Origin: Baffinella frigidus
Lineage: Eukaryota > Cryptophyceae > Cryptomonadales > Baffinellaceae
Length of the DNA stretch: 14,193 nucleotides
NCBI GenBank assembly: GCA_026770585.1
Contig: MU646582.1
Coordinates: 46,382-60,574, forward strand
Direction: 5' to 3'
The notes under the pieces are model-generated. The model made no database searches. It was not told the origin of the DNA and worked only from the letters and a program-made list of their open reading frames with translations. The stretch's first letter is position 1. Every line of letters starts with the position of its first letter. The position numbers and the translations under genes were made by a program. Shown here piece after piece: positions 1 through 7,257 of this stretch.

Positions 1-320
1 CCGTAGGGTCCTAGGTCCCGTCGCTTATGGGTAGGGGATGCCGATGAGGCATGCCCTACCATGCAGAATGGACCCAGGAGTGAGTACCTTACTTCTGGCA
101 CACACGCTTTATACGCATCGTCCACGCAGGGCTGGAGGGGGGGGTATTCAAAAGTCATTTTTGATGGGAAAATTTTCTCAAAAGTCAATTTTTAGCACAA
201 AAACGGCTCCAAAAACGAGCAAACGGCTCGAAGAACGAGCACGGAATACCCCACCCAAGGGCCTGGAGTGGTTTAACGCTCTTTCGGGATTTTGAAAGGC
301 CGCTAGATGAGCATTTTGAA
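1..320. other. Intergenic sequence with short hairpin and AAAAGTCA motifs
   Basis: No gene is seen. The first 65 bases carry CCGTAGGG/CCTAGG words like those in the 156-bp foldbacks further right, and a short hairpin (GGGTAGGGGATGCC facing GGCATGCCCTACC, about 29-59). The motif CAAAAGTCA occurs near 149 and 178. The rest looks unstructured. The open frame at 38-295 has no recognisable domain and I do not regard it as a gene. Confidence 0.5.
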
Positions 321-491
321 GAGCGCTGTGCAGAGAAGTTGGCCACGGGAAATAATGGGAAATCCAGAAATTGGAGCCATGTTGTCAACTTTTGAGAAAT
401 TTAGTGCCATGAATTTCTCAAAAGTGGAGAAAATGGCTCCAATTTTCCCATTTTCCCATTTTCCGGTGGCCAACTTCTCTGCACAGCGCTC
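321..491. mobile_element. Foldback (MITE-like) element with GAGCGCT ends
   Basis: Two arms of about 82 bases face each other around a loop of only about ten bases near 403-410. The outer 26 base pairs are perfectly complementary (320-345 with 467-492) and the rest pairs with a few mismatches and small indels. The right end is followed by TA (492-493); the left flank is AA, which could be a mutated TA. The first seven bases, GAGCGCT, are the same as those of the 172-bp foldback at 8295, suggesting a shared terminal family. It has no coding capacity. Transcribed, it would give a long double-stranded hairpin, so a small-RNA source is an alternative reading. Confidence 0.75.
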
Positions 492-510
492 TACCAAAAC
501 GGCTCCTGAA

Positions 511-711
511 CCACTCGAGAATGCTGGTGAATCCTATTTACATGTGGGGTTGTAAACATGAATTTACATTTCTCCCAGGATAGGGTGTTCCAACCTCGCG
601 ACTGTGCTAATTTCGCAGAGTTACGGGACCAATCAACGAAAGTTACTACAAAAATACTTACTTTTAAAAGCACATCGGTTTGAAATAGGGCCCTCTAGCA
701 TTCTCGTGTGG
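511..711. mobile_element. Foldback element, CCACWCGAG family, copy 1
   Basis: The ends are CCACTCGAGAATGCT on the left and its inverse with one mismatch on the right. The interior has a GGGGTTGTAAA stretch, a GCTAATTTCGCAGAGT stretch, then AAAGTTACTAC followed by TTTTAAAA. The same order of blocks recurs at 6346-6540 and, in part, at 5302-5481 and 7047-7257, so I treat these as one diverged family. No target duplication is clear. No coding region is present. Confidence 0.6.
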
Positions 712-712
712 A

Positions 713-1038
713 AGATCCCGCCTCTGAATAAGTTGGAAATGGAAATTCCGGGAAGTTGGCAAAAGTTGACGTTGCGCCCATTGGAGTTGACTTTTGAGAT
801 TGCCTCCCCTCAGGTCTAGCGTAGTAAGTTGGAGGACTTGTTTGGACGCGACTCCGCCGATTTCGGCGGGTTTGACTTTTGAAAACCATTGCCCTGAGGG
901 AAGATTGACTTTTGGCGACCCCTTCGAAGACTCTGGCGTGTTACCATACAAAACAGTCCAGCCCTTTTAAACACCCGATGTCGCCTTAAAACCTGTTGAG
1001 AGCCCTAAGTTCCCCCTGGCGTCAACTTGGGAGCAAGT
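713..1038. repeat. Region of dispersed AAAAGTTGAC/GTTGACTTTTG repeats
   Basis: No gene is recognised. The motif AAAAGTTGAC or GTTGACTTTTG and close variants occur near 764, 784, 872 and 904. A small hairpin (CCGCCGA facing TTCGGCGG) lies at 854-869. Bases 872-938 match 2843-2912 in inverted orientation with roughly three quarters identity by eye, marking a dispersed repeat. Confidence 0.5.
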
Positions 1039-1102
1039 CTTAAGTCAATCTCCCAAGAATGCACTCGGATTCCGAGTGCATTTGTATGGGAGTTGACTTA
1101 AG
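1039..1102. repeat. Near-perfect 64-bp hairpin
   Basis: The two halves are inverse complements with almost no loop. The centre pairs GCACTCGGA with TCCGAGTGC around one T, and the outer ends pair CTTAAGTCA with TGACTTAAG; the middle holds a few mismatches and a one-base offset. It is short for a MITE and no target duplication is visible. It could be a cruciform-prone palindrome or the core of a decayed foldback. Confidence 0.75.
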
Positions 1103-1189
1103 AAACCATCGATTTGCTCATAAGTTGCCTCCTGGGTGGTAGAGATGAGAAAAGCCAACGTTAGAGAAGGACACCAGGCCCTCAAGCGG

Positions 1190-1326
1190 GTCAGGTAGGG
1201 TAGGGCAGGGCAGGGTAGAGTGGGGTAGGGTAGGGCAGGGCAGGGTAGGGTAGGGTGGGGTAGGGTAGGGTAGGGTAGGGTAGGGCAGGGTAGGGTAGGG
1301 TAGGGTAGGGTAGGGAAGGGTAGGGT
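1190..1326 (+). repeat. TAGGG/CAGGG pentamer array
   Basis: About 27 five-base units of the form TAGGG, with CAGGG, TGGGG, AGAGT and AAGGG variants, run without interruption. This differs from the seven-base units found elsewhere in the window. The G-rich strand is the plus strand. Proline-rich open frames on the minus strand here are simple translations of the repeat. Confidence 0.95.
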
Positions 1327-1429
1327 CATTACCTAGAGCTGAGGAACACGACTCGGATGGCACGAGGCCCTCGGGGATGAAGTCACGTCCACGAATAAGG
1401 GAGGCGCCTGGGATCACCGTTAGCCTGCG

Positions 1430-1590
1430 GGGGTTTGGGGGTTGGGGTTTAGGGTTTAGGGTTTAGAGTTTAGGGTTTAGGGTTTGGGGTTTAGGGATTA
1501 GGGTTCAGGGTTTAGGGTGTTGGTTTTGGGGTTTTAGGGTGTAGGGTTTAGGGTTTAGGGTTTAGGGTTTAGAGTTGAGGGACTAGGGGT
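1430..1590 (+). repeat. TTTAGGG telomere-like heptamer block
   Basis: Degenerate and perfect TTTAGGG units occur, with TTTGGGG, TTCAGGG and TGTAGGG variants, G-rich strand on plus. A run of four near-perfect units lies at about 1544-1571. It is an interstitial block, with ordinary sequence on both sides. Confidence 0.95.
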
Positions 1591-1599
1591 CTCTTCAGA

Positions 1600-2015
1600 A
1601 CCAGTGAGAGGCCCACAACCTGTGAGTGGGCCGACAACAGACCGCAACCCCAGCATGAGGCCGTGAGAATAGATGGACCCGGCACGTCCAAACCATGGTG
1701 AGACAACGGTCTGTTCTACTGGAAAGACCCAGGGGAAGTTTCCAAAAGTTCGCGACACTCTGGTGTCGCATACTTTTGAGCCATTTTCTCCTCAAAAGGC
1801 AATTTTCACCCCAAGGATGTGACCAAAATTCGTCAAAAGGTAACCTACAAGTAGTTTTAGTGTCGTGTCCAAGAATTTTGAGACTTCCTCTGTGGCTTTG
1901 CAGTAGTTGTCGACGCGCCGACAACAGACAGCAACCCCCGCATGTCAACTTGACAATACTCGGTCAACCAGAGCGAGGCAGCGCTAGACACCAAAAAAAT
2001 CTTCAAAGGTGACAG
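1600..2015. repeat. Dispersed-repeat mosaic
   Basis: Several words in this stretch are shared with other places. A 44-bp segment at 1660-1703 is identical to 3232-3275. The word GCCGACAACAGA, or a version one base shorter, occurs near 1630, 1916 and 2427. A stem-loop CAAAAGTTC, GCGACAC, loop TCTG, GTGTCGC, ATACTTTTG spans 1743-1778. The segment at 1943-1972, read on the minus strand, resembles 11740-11770. The open frames across it do not resemble a known protein. Confidence 0.6.
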
Positions 2016-2022
2016 TTTCATA

Positions 2023-2178
2023 GGGCAGCGGCCTGAAAATGGGGTGGTTAGGCCTACGGCATTGCCTAGGACCTCCTACCGTAGGCCGAGACTTTTTGGT
2101 CCTAGGATCCCTCGGCCTACGGTAGGAGGTCCTAGGCAATGCGGTATGCCTAACTACCCCATTTTCAGGCCGTTAGCC
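2023..2178. mobile_element. 156-bp TA-flanked foldback element, copy 1
   Basis: The element is flanked by TA at 2021-2022 and 2179-2180. The right end reads inward as GGCTAACGGCCTGAAAATGG; the left end matches with small changes (GGGCAGCGGCC). The arms run nearly to the centre and contain CCTAGGACCTCCTACCGTAG and its inverse. A second copy at 10268-10423 has the same length and differs at about six positions. Size, inverted ends and TA flanks fit a non-autonomous DNA transposon; no transposase is encoded. Confidence 0.85.
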
Positions 2179-2231
2179 TATGAAGTTCTTGTACACAAAC
2201 GTCAACGCTCACCAACATTTCATTATTTTTA

Positions 2232-2385
2232 TGTGCGGGGCAACTCAATTTAAACCGTATTTTTGCTATCTTGGGATGGGGTTTCTTATATATTAAAGCC
2301 ATGCCGAAGCTAATATAGCAAAATAAGAGAGTCACCACCCTTAAGATAGCATAAAAGGCGGTTTAAATTGAGTCGCCCCGCACAC
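2232..2385. mobile_element. 154-bp TA-flanked foldback element
   Basis: TA lies at 2230-2231 and 2386-2387. The left end TGTGCGGGGCAACTCAATTT pairs with the inverse right end, which has one extra base and one mismatch. The match continues through TTTAAACCG and TGCTATCTT, giving arms of about 60 bases around a loop of roughly 30. Only one copy is in the window. It is AT-richer than its surroundings and non-coding. Confidence 0.75.
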
Positions 2386-2399
2386 TAATTTCGGAGGTT

Positions 2400-2690
2400 T
2401 TTTCTGAACCTGTGAGAGGCCCACGCGCCGACAACAGAGCCGTTTCGCATCGAGACAGCCGCCACGTCCACGCGCACGTCCCCCAGAGGAAGCGTCACCT
2501 GTGTTGGGCACACCCGGGTTGGTGTTGGACACACCCGGGTTGGTGCTGGATACACACCCGTGATGACAATAGACAGCTTAGACACGCCCGTGATGACAAT
2601 AGATAGACGCCGCGTCATCGCGCACGTCCCACAGAGGCAGCATCACCTGTGTTGGACACACCCGGTTTTAATTTCGGAACAAGACAGAAT
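2400..2690. repeat. Duplicated block with GTTGGACACACCCGG units
   Basis: The segment GCGCACGTCCC..CAGAGG..CACCTGTGTTGG..CACACCCGG occurs at about 2470-2518 and again at 2621-2664. Between them GTTGGTGTTGGACACACCCG-like units repeat, and CCCGTGATGACAATAGA occurs twice (2558 and 2588). This is a partially tandem local duplication, about 150 bp apart. Open frames on both strands follow the repeat and I do not call a gene. Confidence 0.7.
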
Positions 2691-3060
2691 CTGTCCCGCT
2701 ATATCAGACTTCCGACGCCGAAGATAAGGGTGTATATGCTATTTTTGGCATACAATGATGCTATCCTACGCCTTTTGATGTGGACAGATTCTGGTATGTT
2801 CCAGAATCGATGGAAATCGTTTTCGACGCCTTCGCGAAGGACCACGCTAGATTCTTGGAAGGGGTTGCCAAAAGTCAATTTCCCCTGCAGGCAGTGGTGT
2901 TCAAAAGTCAAAGTGCTGGACACACCTGGGAGTAGTTCCCACAGCAAAAGTTTGGAGATAGGGAGCAGATTAACTTAACGTTCAGAGCGATGGAGCAGAT
3001 AAAGTTGACTACCGGGTTAAGTTGACGCCGGGGCGGGAAAGCGGATAAAGTTGACAGTTG
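2690..3060. repeat. Unassigned sequence with an inverted dispersed copy
   Basis: No gene is recognised. Bases 2843-2912 are an inverted, diverged copy of 872-938. Two GCGGATAAAGTTGAC/GCAGATAAAGTTGAC words and several GTTGAC motifs lie at 2994-3062. A plus-strand open frame at 2649-2978 crosses the region, but its only conserved part is that dispersed repeat. Confidence 0.4.
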
Positions 3061-3595
3061 ACTTTCGGGAGGGGTTCAAAGTCACCTCCACCCTCCCCTC
3101 GCACGTGACAACCACAATCGGATCGTGCCGAAGTGTCGCGTCCTGCGTCGCGTCCGTTTCTAGCGCCTCTCCAGCCTTATCCACAAACATCCGTAGCGCC
3201 GCGCACAGCTCGCCCTGCGGTCGAATAAAACGCCGTGAGAATAGATGGACCCGGCACGTCCAAACCATGGTGAGATAGATGGACTCAGTACGTCCAAAAC
3301 ACGTCCATCTAAGTACCCGACACGTCCACTCGGCACAGACTGGGCGGACGTGCACCTCCAAATTCGGGAGGAGAATCTTCGTGCTGACGTCAAACGTCGC
3401 ATTTTCGCTTCCCACCGGGGCCGCAACGTACCCCCCAGAGACCGGAGATACGATCTCCGCCCCGAAAGTACCCGAAATCGCGCCTTTCGGCGCCCGTGAT
3501 TCGCCAAGACGAAACGTTTGGGGGACTGGACGGAAGACCATGATGGTGCTTGTGCCATCGCACCAGTGGATAGCCGGGTTCAGCTTTTTCTCCAT
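3060..3595 (-). pseudogene. Coding-like fragment of unknown family interrupted by a repeat
   Basis: A minus-strand frame stays open for 251 codons (3772 to 3017). Two parts read like genuine protein: a first from the Met at 3595 to about 3329 (roughly 89 residues, containing STIMVFRPVPQTFRLG and ILLPNLEVHVRPV) and a second from about 3229 to 3070 (containing GELCAALRMFVDKAGEAL and DPIVVVTCEGRVEV). Codons in both are often G-first, with a G or C third base. Between them about 99 bases (3230-3328) hold a dispersed repeat, part of it identical to 1660-1703, inserted without shifting the frame. Upstream codons lie in a short tandem repeat (3600-3660). I do not recognise the family. It may be a captured exon or dead gene, or chance; no splice sites or promoter could be assigned. 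Confidence 0.25.
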
Positions 3596-3597
3596 CT

Positions 3598-3665
3598 GAA
3601 CACGGGGTGAGAAATTCATCAGCTGAAATGGGGGCGAGCAATTCATCAGCTGAAAACGGGGTGTA
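3598..3665 (+). repeat. Short tandem repeat, AATTCATCAGCTGAAA unit
   Basis: Two close copies of a unit of about 32 bases, AATTCATCAGCTGAAA followed by a G-rich tail, at 3616 and 3648, with a partial third (GGGGTGAGAAATTC) before them. It lies just upstream of the minus-strand coding-like frame. Confidence 0.7.
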
Positions 3666-3732
3666 ATTGAGGAACATGAACCGGCCAAAGACCAAAATTG
3701 AAAGACAATTTCAGCGTGAAAATGGGGGGAAA

Positions 3733-4550
3733 AATCGGGTTTCGGGTTTCGGGATCCGGTTTCAGGGTTCAAGCGTTGGCGTTGGTGTCAGTGTTTAGGG
3801 TGTAGGGTTTTGGCGTCGGCCGTTGTGTCGGGTTTTAGGGTGTAGGGTTCTGGGTTGACTCGAGTGCTTGGTTTGAGGGCTTAGGCGTTGGCGTTTGTGT
3901 CGGTGTTTAGGGTGCAGGGTGAAGGGTGTAGGTTGTAGGGTGTAGGGTGTAGGGTGTAGTGTGTAGGGTGTAGGGTTGTCTCGAGTGTTCGGACGGTGTT
4001 GAGGGTGTAGGGTTTGGGGTGTAGGATTTGGCGTGTACGGTGTGAGGTTTTGGGTGTAGGGTTTAGCGTGCAGGGTTTAGGGTTCAGGGTTCCGGGTTCC
4101 GAGTTCAGGGTTCGGGGTTCATTAGATGAGATTAGGGTTGAGGATGTAGGGTTTAAGGTTTATGGTGTAGGGCGTAGGGTTTGGGGTTTGGGGTTTGGGG
4201 CTTGGGGTTTGGGGCTTGGGATTTGGGGTTTGGGGTTTGGGGTTTGGGATTTTGGGTGTAGGGTGCAGGGTGTAGAGTGTAGAGTGTAGGGTGTAAGGTG
4301 TAAGGTGCAGAGTGTAGGGTGTGGGGTGTAGGGTGTAGGGTGTAGAGTATAGGGCGAAGGGTGTAGGGTGTAGGGTGTAGGGTGTAGGGTGTAGGGTGTA
4401 GGGTGTAGGGTGTAGGGTGTAGGGTGTAGGGTGTAGGGTGTAGGGTGTAGGGTGTAGGGTGTAGGGTGTAGGGTGTAGGGTGTAGGGTGTAGGGTGTAGA
4501 GTGTAGGCTTTAGGGCGAATGGTGTAGGGTGCAGGGTTGAGGGTTGCCTC
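3733..4550 (+). repeat. Variant telomere-like heptamer block with TGTAGGG core
   Basis: About 800 bases of heptamers, G-rich strand on plus. The composition changes along the block: TTTCGGG at the left, mixed TTTAGGG/TGTAGGG/GTTGGCG to 4120, TTTGGGG/CTTGGGG at 4180-4250, then TGTAGGG to the end. Bases 4362-4494 are exactly 19 perfect copies of TGTAGGG. The block is broken at 3859, 3980 and 4548 by CTCGAGTG words. Long minus-strand frames translate the array as a TLHPTPY heptad and are not genes. Confidence 0.95.
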
Positions 4551-4559
4551 GAGTGATCG

Positions 4560-4724
4560 AACGCGGTACCGAGATCGCGTTTCCCGCCTGACGAGGGTGT
4601 GGTGTTTGGATCCAACGCGACCAAGTCCCCATCTTGTGCCAAGGTATGCGCGAGATGGTCCGCAAATAAACATTCTCAAGTTGATATGCTGGATGTGTGG
4701 TTCAAACCCGTCAACTTTGGAGGG
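4560..4724. other. Unassigned spacer with a dispersed TCAAGTTGAYATGCTGGA repeat
   Basis: No gene is seen. Bases 4669-4725 resemble 11750-11806: both have ATTCTCAAGTTGA, ATGCTGGA and GTCAACTTTGGAG in the same order. A related segment lies inverted at about 1943-1972. Confidence 0.5.
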
Positions 4725-4785
4725 CGAGAGGGGGAGAGAGAGAGAGGGAGAGAGAGGGAGAGAGAGGGAGAGAGAGGGAGAGACG
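4725..4785 (+). repeat. GA-rich microsatellite, AGAGAGGGAG unit
   Basis: Four exact copies of the ten-base unit AGAGAGGGAG occupy 4741-4780, preceded by irregular GA repeats. Minus-strand Ser/Leu/Pro open frames here are translations of this tract. Confidence 0.95.
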
Positions 4786-4926
4786 TGTAGCGCTATGGTG
4801 TAGCTATGCCGAGGGTGCAATGACATCACCCTTTACGTGGTAGACACCGACACCTTGGATTGGAAGCGTCGTTGGGACAACACAGCGGAACACAAAGGGA
4901 TTTCCTAAATGACCCCCATAAGGAAA
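4786..4926. other. Spacer with no recognised feature
   Basis: This stretch between the GA tract and the first 192-bp-family element shows no gene, repeat or hairpin that I can support. Confidence 0.4.
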
Positions 4927-4928
4927 TA

Positions 4929-5112
4929 CAGTCCACCTACCCTAACACAGACTACCGTAACACATACTTACCCTCCACACATACTCCTTCGGCCGGCCCC
5001 CGATTCCCCCCTGCAAGTATGCCTGAAGGGTGGACACCATAACGCATACCTACCCTCCACACATACTCAATCAGTCCGGCCCCGACGGGTATGCGTTAGG
5101 GTAAGTCCACTG
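4929..5112. mobile_element. TA-flanked CAGT element (192-bp family), copy A
   Basis: The element starts CAGTCCACCTACCCTAACAC and ends with the inverse of CAGTGGACTTACCC; TA flanks it at 4927-4928 and 5113-5114. Inside, a 25-bp direct repeat (CATACYTACCCTCCACACAT core) occurs twice about 81 bases apart. This copy is 4 bases shorter than copies B and C, lacking GAAG after CTGCAA. CAGT termini with a TA target site are typical of Tc1/mariner-type elements. It is non-coding, so it would depend on a transposase from elsewhere. Confidence 0.88.
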
Positions 5113-5126
5113 TAGTCCACAGGATC

Positions 5127-5200
5127 CTACGGTAGGCAATACCGTAGGGACATAGGCTGGTCCCTACAGTAGGCAATTCCGTAGGGACATAGGCTGGTCC
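5127..5200 (+). repeat. 37-bp tandem repeat, two copies
   Basis: Two adjacent 37-base units (5127-5163 and 5164-5200) have the form CTAC, GGTAGGCAAT, CCGTAGGGACATAGGCTGG, TCC, with about two differences. A related single unit lies at 6604-6650 and shorter CTACCGTAGGCAAT pieces at 6976. The words resemble the interior of the 156-bp foldbacks, so this may be derived from one. Confidence 0.85.
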
Positions 5201-5301
5201 TACAGATATCCCAACCGATTCTTGGTCAGCATCCGACAGAACATCCCTTCGTAGCTCGCTGTGGTTGACCTAAAAGAAGCACGCTAACAAACCCTGCCAG
5301 T

Positions 5302-5481
5302 CCACACGAGGTTATCCAGGTACCTTTTTTACATGTCGATTGTAGGCGTTTCGTGAGGATTTGGTCACGTGTCGACACGGAAAGCATGTAGACACGTGAC
5401 CAAACATATAAAAATTACTACCCACTGCCTCACTTGTACAGCTCCGGATTTTAAATTGAAAAATGGCACAGCCTCGTGTGG
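5302..5481. mobile_element. Foldback element, CCACWCGAG family, copy 2
   Basis: CCACACGAGG at 5302-5311 and its exact inverse at 5472-5481 bound the element. A perfect 14-bp inner pair, TTTGGTCACGTGTC (5360-5373) with its inverse (5391-5404), brackets the loop. The right half carries GTGACCAAAC, AAAAATTACTAC, ACTTGTA and TTTTAAA in the order seen at 6453-6515 and, inverted, at 7075-7160. Non-coding. Confidence 0.65.
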
Positions 5482-5508
5482 GTGGAAGATCTCAAGAGGA
5501 GGCAGTGA

Positions 5509-5660
5509 TTTAGGGTTTAGGGTTTAGGGTTTAGGGTTTAGAGTTTAGAGTTTAGGGTTTAGGGTTCAGGGTTTAGGGTTTAAGGTTAAGGGTCTAGGGT
5601 TTAGGGTTTAGGGTTTAGGGTTTAAGGTTTAGGGCTTAGGGTTTAGGGTTTAGGGTGGAT
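5509..5660 (+). repeat. TTTAGGG heptamer block
   Basis: About 21 units, mostly perfect TTTAGGG with occasional TTCAGGG, GTCTAGG and TTAAGGG variants, G-rich strand on plus. It follows the GAGGCAGTGA sequence directly, without a spacer. Confidence 0.97.
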
Positions 5661-5730
5661 GGGATCTCACCTCTCCTCGGTCAAATCGCGCCAGACCGTC
5701 TGAGTAGCGTTCTCGTCCAGTATGAACCCT
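5661..5730. other. Short unique spacer between heptamer blocks
   Basis: Seventy bases of ordinary sequence (GGATCTCACCTCTCC onward) separate two TTTAGGG blocks. No feature is seen in it. Confidence 0.5.
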
Positions 5731-5918
5731 GTTAGGGTTTAGGGTTTAGTGGTGCGGGTCTAGGGTTTAGGGTTTAGGGTTTAGGGGTTTAGGGTTTAGG
5801 GTTTAGGGTTTAGGGTTTTGGGTTTAGGGTTTAGGGGTCTAGGGTCTAGGGTTTAGGGTTTAGGGTTTAGGGTTTAGGGTTTAGGGTTTAGGGTTTAGGG
5901 TTTAGGATTTAGGGTTTA
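5731..5918 (+). repeat. TTTAGGG heptamer block
   Basis: The cleanest telomere-type array in the window: about 26 units, interrupted at 5750-5760 by TGGTGCGGG. The longest perfect run, eight or more TTTAGGG copies, lies near 5846-5904. G-rich strand on plus, and immediately followed by a GA microsatellite. Confidence 0.97.
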
Positions 5919-5927
5919 TCGACGAAC

Positions 5928-6121
5928 ATGAGAGAGAGCGAGATCGAGATCGAGAGAGATATCCAGCGAGAAAGATCGAAAGAGAAAGAGAGCAAGCGAG
6001 CGAGAGAGGGGGGGGGGAGAGAGAAACAGCAAGAGAGGGAGATAGAGAGAGCGCGCGAGAGAGTCGGAGAGAGAGAGAGAGCGTGAGAGAGAGAGAGAGC
6101 GTGTGTGTGTGTGAGAGAGAG
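5928..6121 (+). repeat. Long GA-rich microsatellite with GT stretch
   Basis: About 190 bases are almost entirely GA, GAGC and GAGAT repeats, with a G9 run near 6009 and a GTGTGTGTGTG stretch near 6100-6111. Three overlapping minus-strand frames rich in Ser and Leu are translations of this tract and not genes. Confidence 0.95.
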
Positions 6122-6216
6122 TGAACCGAGTTCGAACATCCGGCTTCGCACCCACGCGTTCCCAAACCACTCCCCGTCCGCATTCACCCAATCTCCTTCA
6201 TCTCCCTCTCCCCTGT

Positions 6217-6291
6217 TACCGGGTTTCGGGTTTCTGGTTTCTGGGTTCTGGTTTCTGGTTTCGGGTTTCGGGTTTCGGGTTTCGAGTTTCC
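6217..6291 (+). repeat. TTTCGGG/TTTCTGG variant heptamer block
   Basis: About ten units of TTTCGGG, TTTCTGG and TTCTGGG, G-rich strand on plus. It is the only block where TTTCGGG predominates apart from the short start of the block at 3733. Confidence 0.9.
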
Positions 6292-6345
6292 CAGAGGGGT
6301 CCCAACTCGGCCGTCAAAACTGCGAGAGCTATTTCGGTAGAACTT

Positions 6346-6540
6346 CCACTTGAGGCTGGAAGAAGGAGTGTTTTATATGTGAGGTTGTAAAAATTTGTAC
6401 CAGGATCAAGTAAACTAACCTCGTGTCTGAGCTAATTTCGCACAGTCCGTGACCAAACTCACAAAAGTTACTACACAAATACACTTGTAAACGCATGTCA
6501 GTTTTAAAACCCTCACTTTGGGCCATCTCTAAATGCAGCA
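6346..6540. mobile_element. Foldback element, CCACWCGAG family, copy 3 (diverged)
   Basis: The left end, CTTCCACTTGAGGCTGG, matches the inverse right end of the copy at 7047-7257, and the following GGAGTGTTTTATATGTGAGG and GTTGTAAA match the same copy. The middle GCTAATTTCGCACAGT and the AAAGTTACTACACAAAT, ACTTGTAA and GTTTTAAAA blocks match copies 1 and 2. The right terminus has decayed and its position is uncertain. It carries one TTTGTACC motif at 6394. Confidence 0.55.
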
Positions 6541-6852
6541 CCACACAGCAGACTTCAAATAGATTTCGTGAATGACCCATAAGCGATACGACATAGGAAC
6601 CTACGGCAGGCAATAGCGTAGGGACATAGGGGGGTCCCTACGGATAAGGTGGCCACGCTGTATGCGTAGGTAGGTGTGACGAATTGCGGATCCTCGAATC
6701 TCAAGGTTTCAATTTGTACCACACGCGTCAATGGAAGATTATTTTTACAACCTTTTAAACATTTTTCAAGTCGCGAAACCGCGCGAGTTGGGGGACACGA
6801 CACCTCCTGAACCCGCCAAAATTGGCTCTAGGGCCCCGAGGGCCCCACCGGT
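6541..6852. other. Unassigned sequence with a CCTACGG-type repeat unit
   Basis: No gene is recognised. Bases 6604-6650 match the 37-bp unit at 5127, with GGCAAT, CGTAGGGACATAGG and GGTCCCTACGG preserved. A TTTGTACC motif lies at 6713. The rest appears unique. Confidence 0.4.
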
Positions 6853-6853
6853 G

Positions 6854-6887
6854 CCCTAACCCAGAACCCTAAACCCTAAACCCTAAA
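6854..6887 (-). repeat. Short CCCTAAA block in reversed orientation
   Basis: About four CCCTAAA-type units with the G-rich strand on minus, opposite to the main blocks. It is followed by unrelated sequence. Confidence 0.9.
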
Positions 6888-7046
6888 GCGTTCTTCTACA
6901 CACCCTACCCCACGCCACCTTCTCTGGAAGCAGGAGAGCTCTGATTTGAAAGTCGTAGGAGCCCCCCCTACCTACCGTAGGCAATCCGTAGGCTGTGAGT
7001 ACCTCGCCGGCGTTGGATTTTTGCATGAGAAGCTCATCAGAGGCTT

Positions 7047-7257
7047 CCTACTCGATGCTAGAAGTGTGACTATTTTAAAACAGAGAATCTTTTACAAGTG
7101 AAGGAAAAAAAACATGCGTAGTAAATTTCACACAAATAGGGGCGTTTGGTTACGTATCTGGGAGAATTCCCCCAGATACGTGACCAAACCTACCCGTGAC
7201 TGGTACTAAATTCAACAACCCCACATTTAAAATACTCCCTCTTTCAGCCTCGAGTGG
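7047..7257. mobile_element. Foldback element, CCACWCGAG family, copy 4
   Basis: The ends are CCTACTCGATGCT on the left and the inverse of CCACTCGAGGCT on the right. Further in, ATTTTAAA lies in both arms, and the centre is a 19-bp pair with one mismatch, GTTTGGTTACGTATCTGGG (7144-7162) with 7171-7189, around an eight-base loop. The left arm holds the TTTTACAAGTG and GTAGTAAATTT blocks found in the other copies in the opposite direction. Non-coding. Confidence 0.65.

Noticed and set aside
695-951. Two minus-strand frames of 64 and 95 codons
   Set aside because: They overlap in different frames and follow a dispersed DNA repeat; only the repeat is supported.
4122-4829. Long minus-strand open frame with TLHPTPY heptad repeats, resembling a structural protein
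   Set aside because: The period of seven residues is simply the 7-bp array read three units at a time; it stops being regular outside the repeat.
1430-5918. Possibility that a true chromosome end lies inside the window
   Set aside because: Each block is short and followed by non-telomeric sequence, so these are interstitial arrays.
6126-6146. TTCGAAC word considered as a tRNA T-loop
   Set aside because: The flanking bases do not form the five-pair stem and no acceptor, D or anticodon arms fit.
5902-6191. Three overlapping Ser/Leu-rich minus-strand frames that could be read as signal peptides or membrane proteins
   Set aside because: All three are translations of the same GA microsatellite, in each of its frames.
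6818-6836. CCAAAATTGGCTCT considered as a dinoflagellate spliced-leader gene
   Set aside because: It does not match the known leader beyond a few bases, and no Sm-like site or tandem array is seen.
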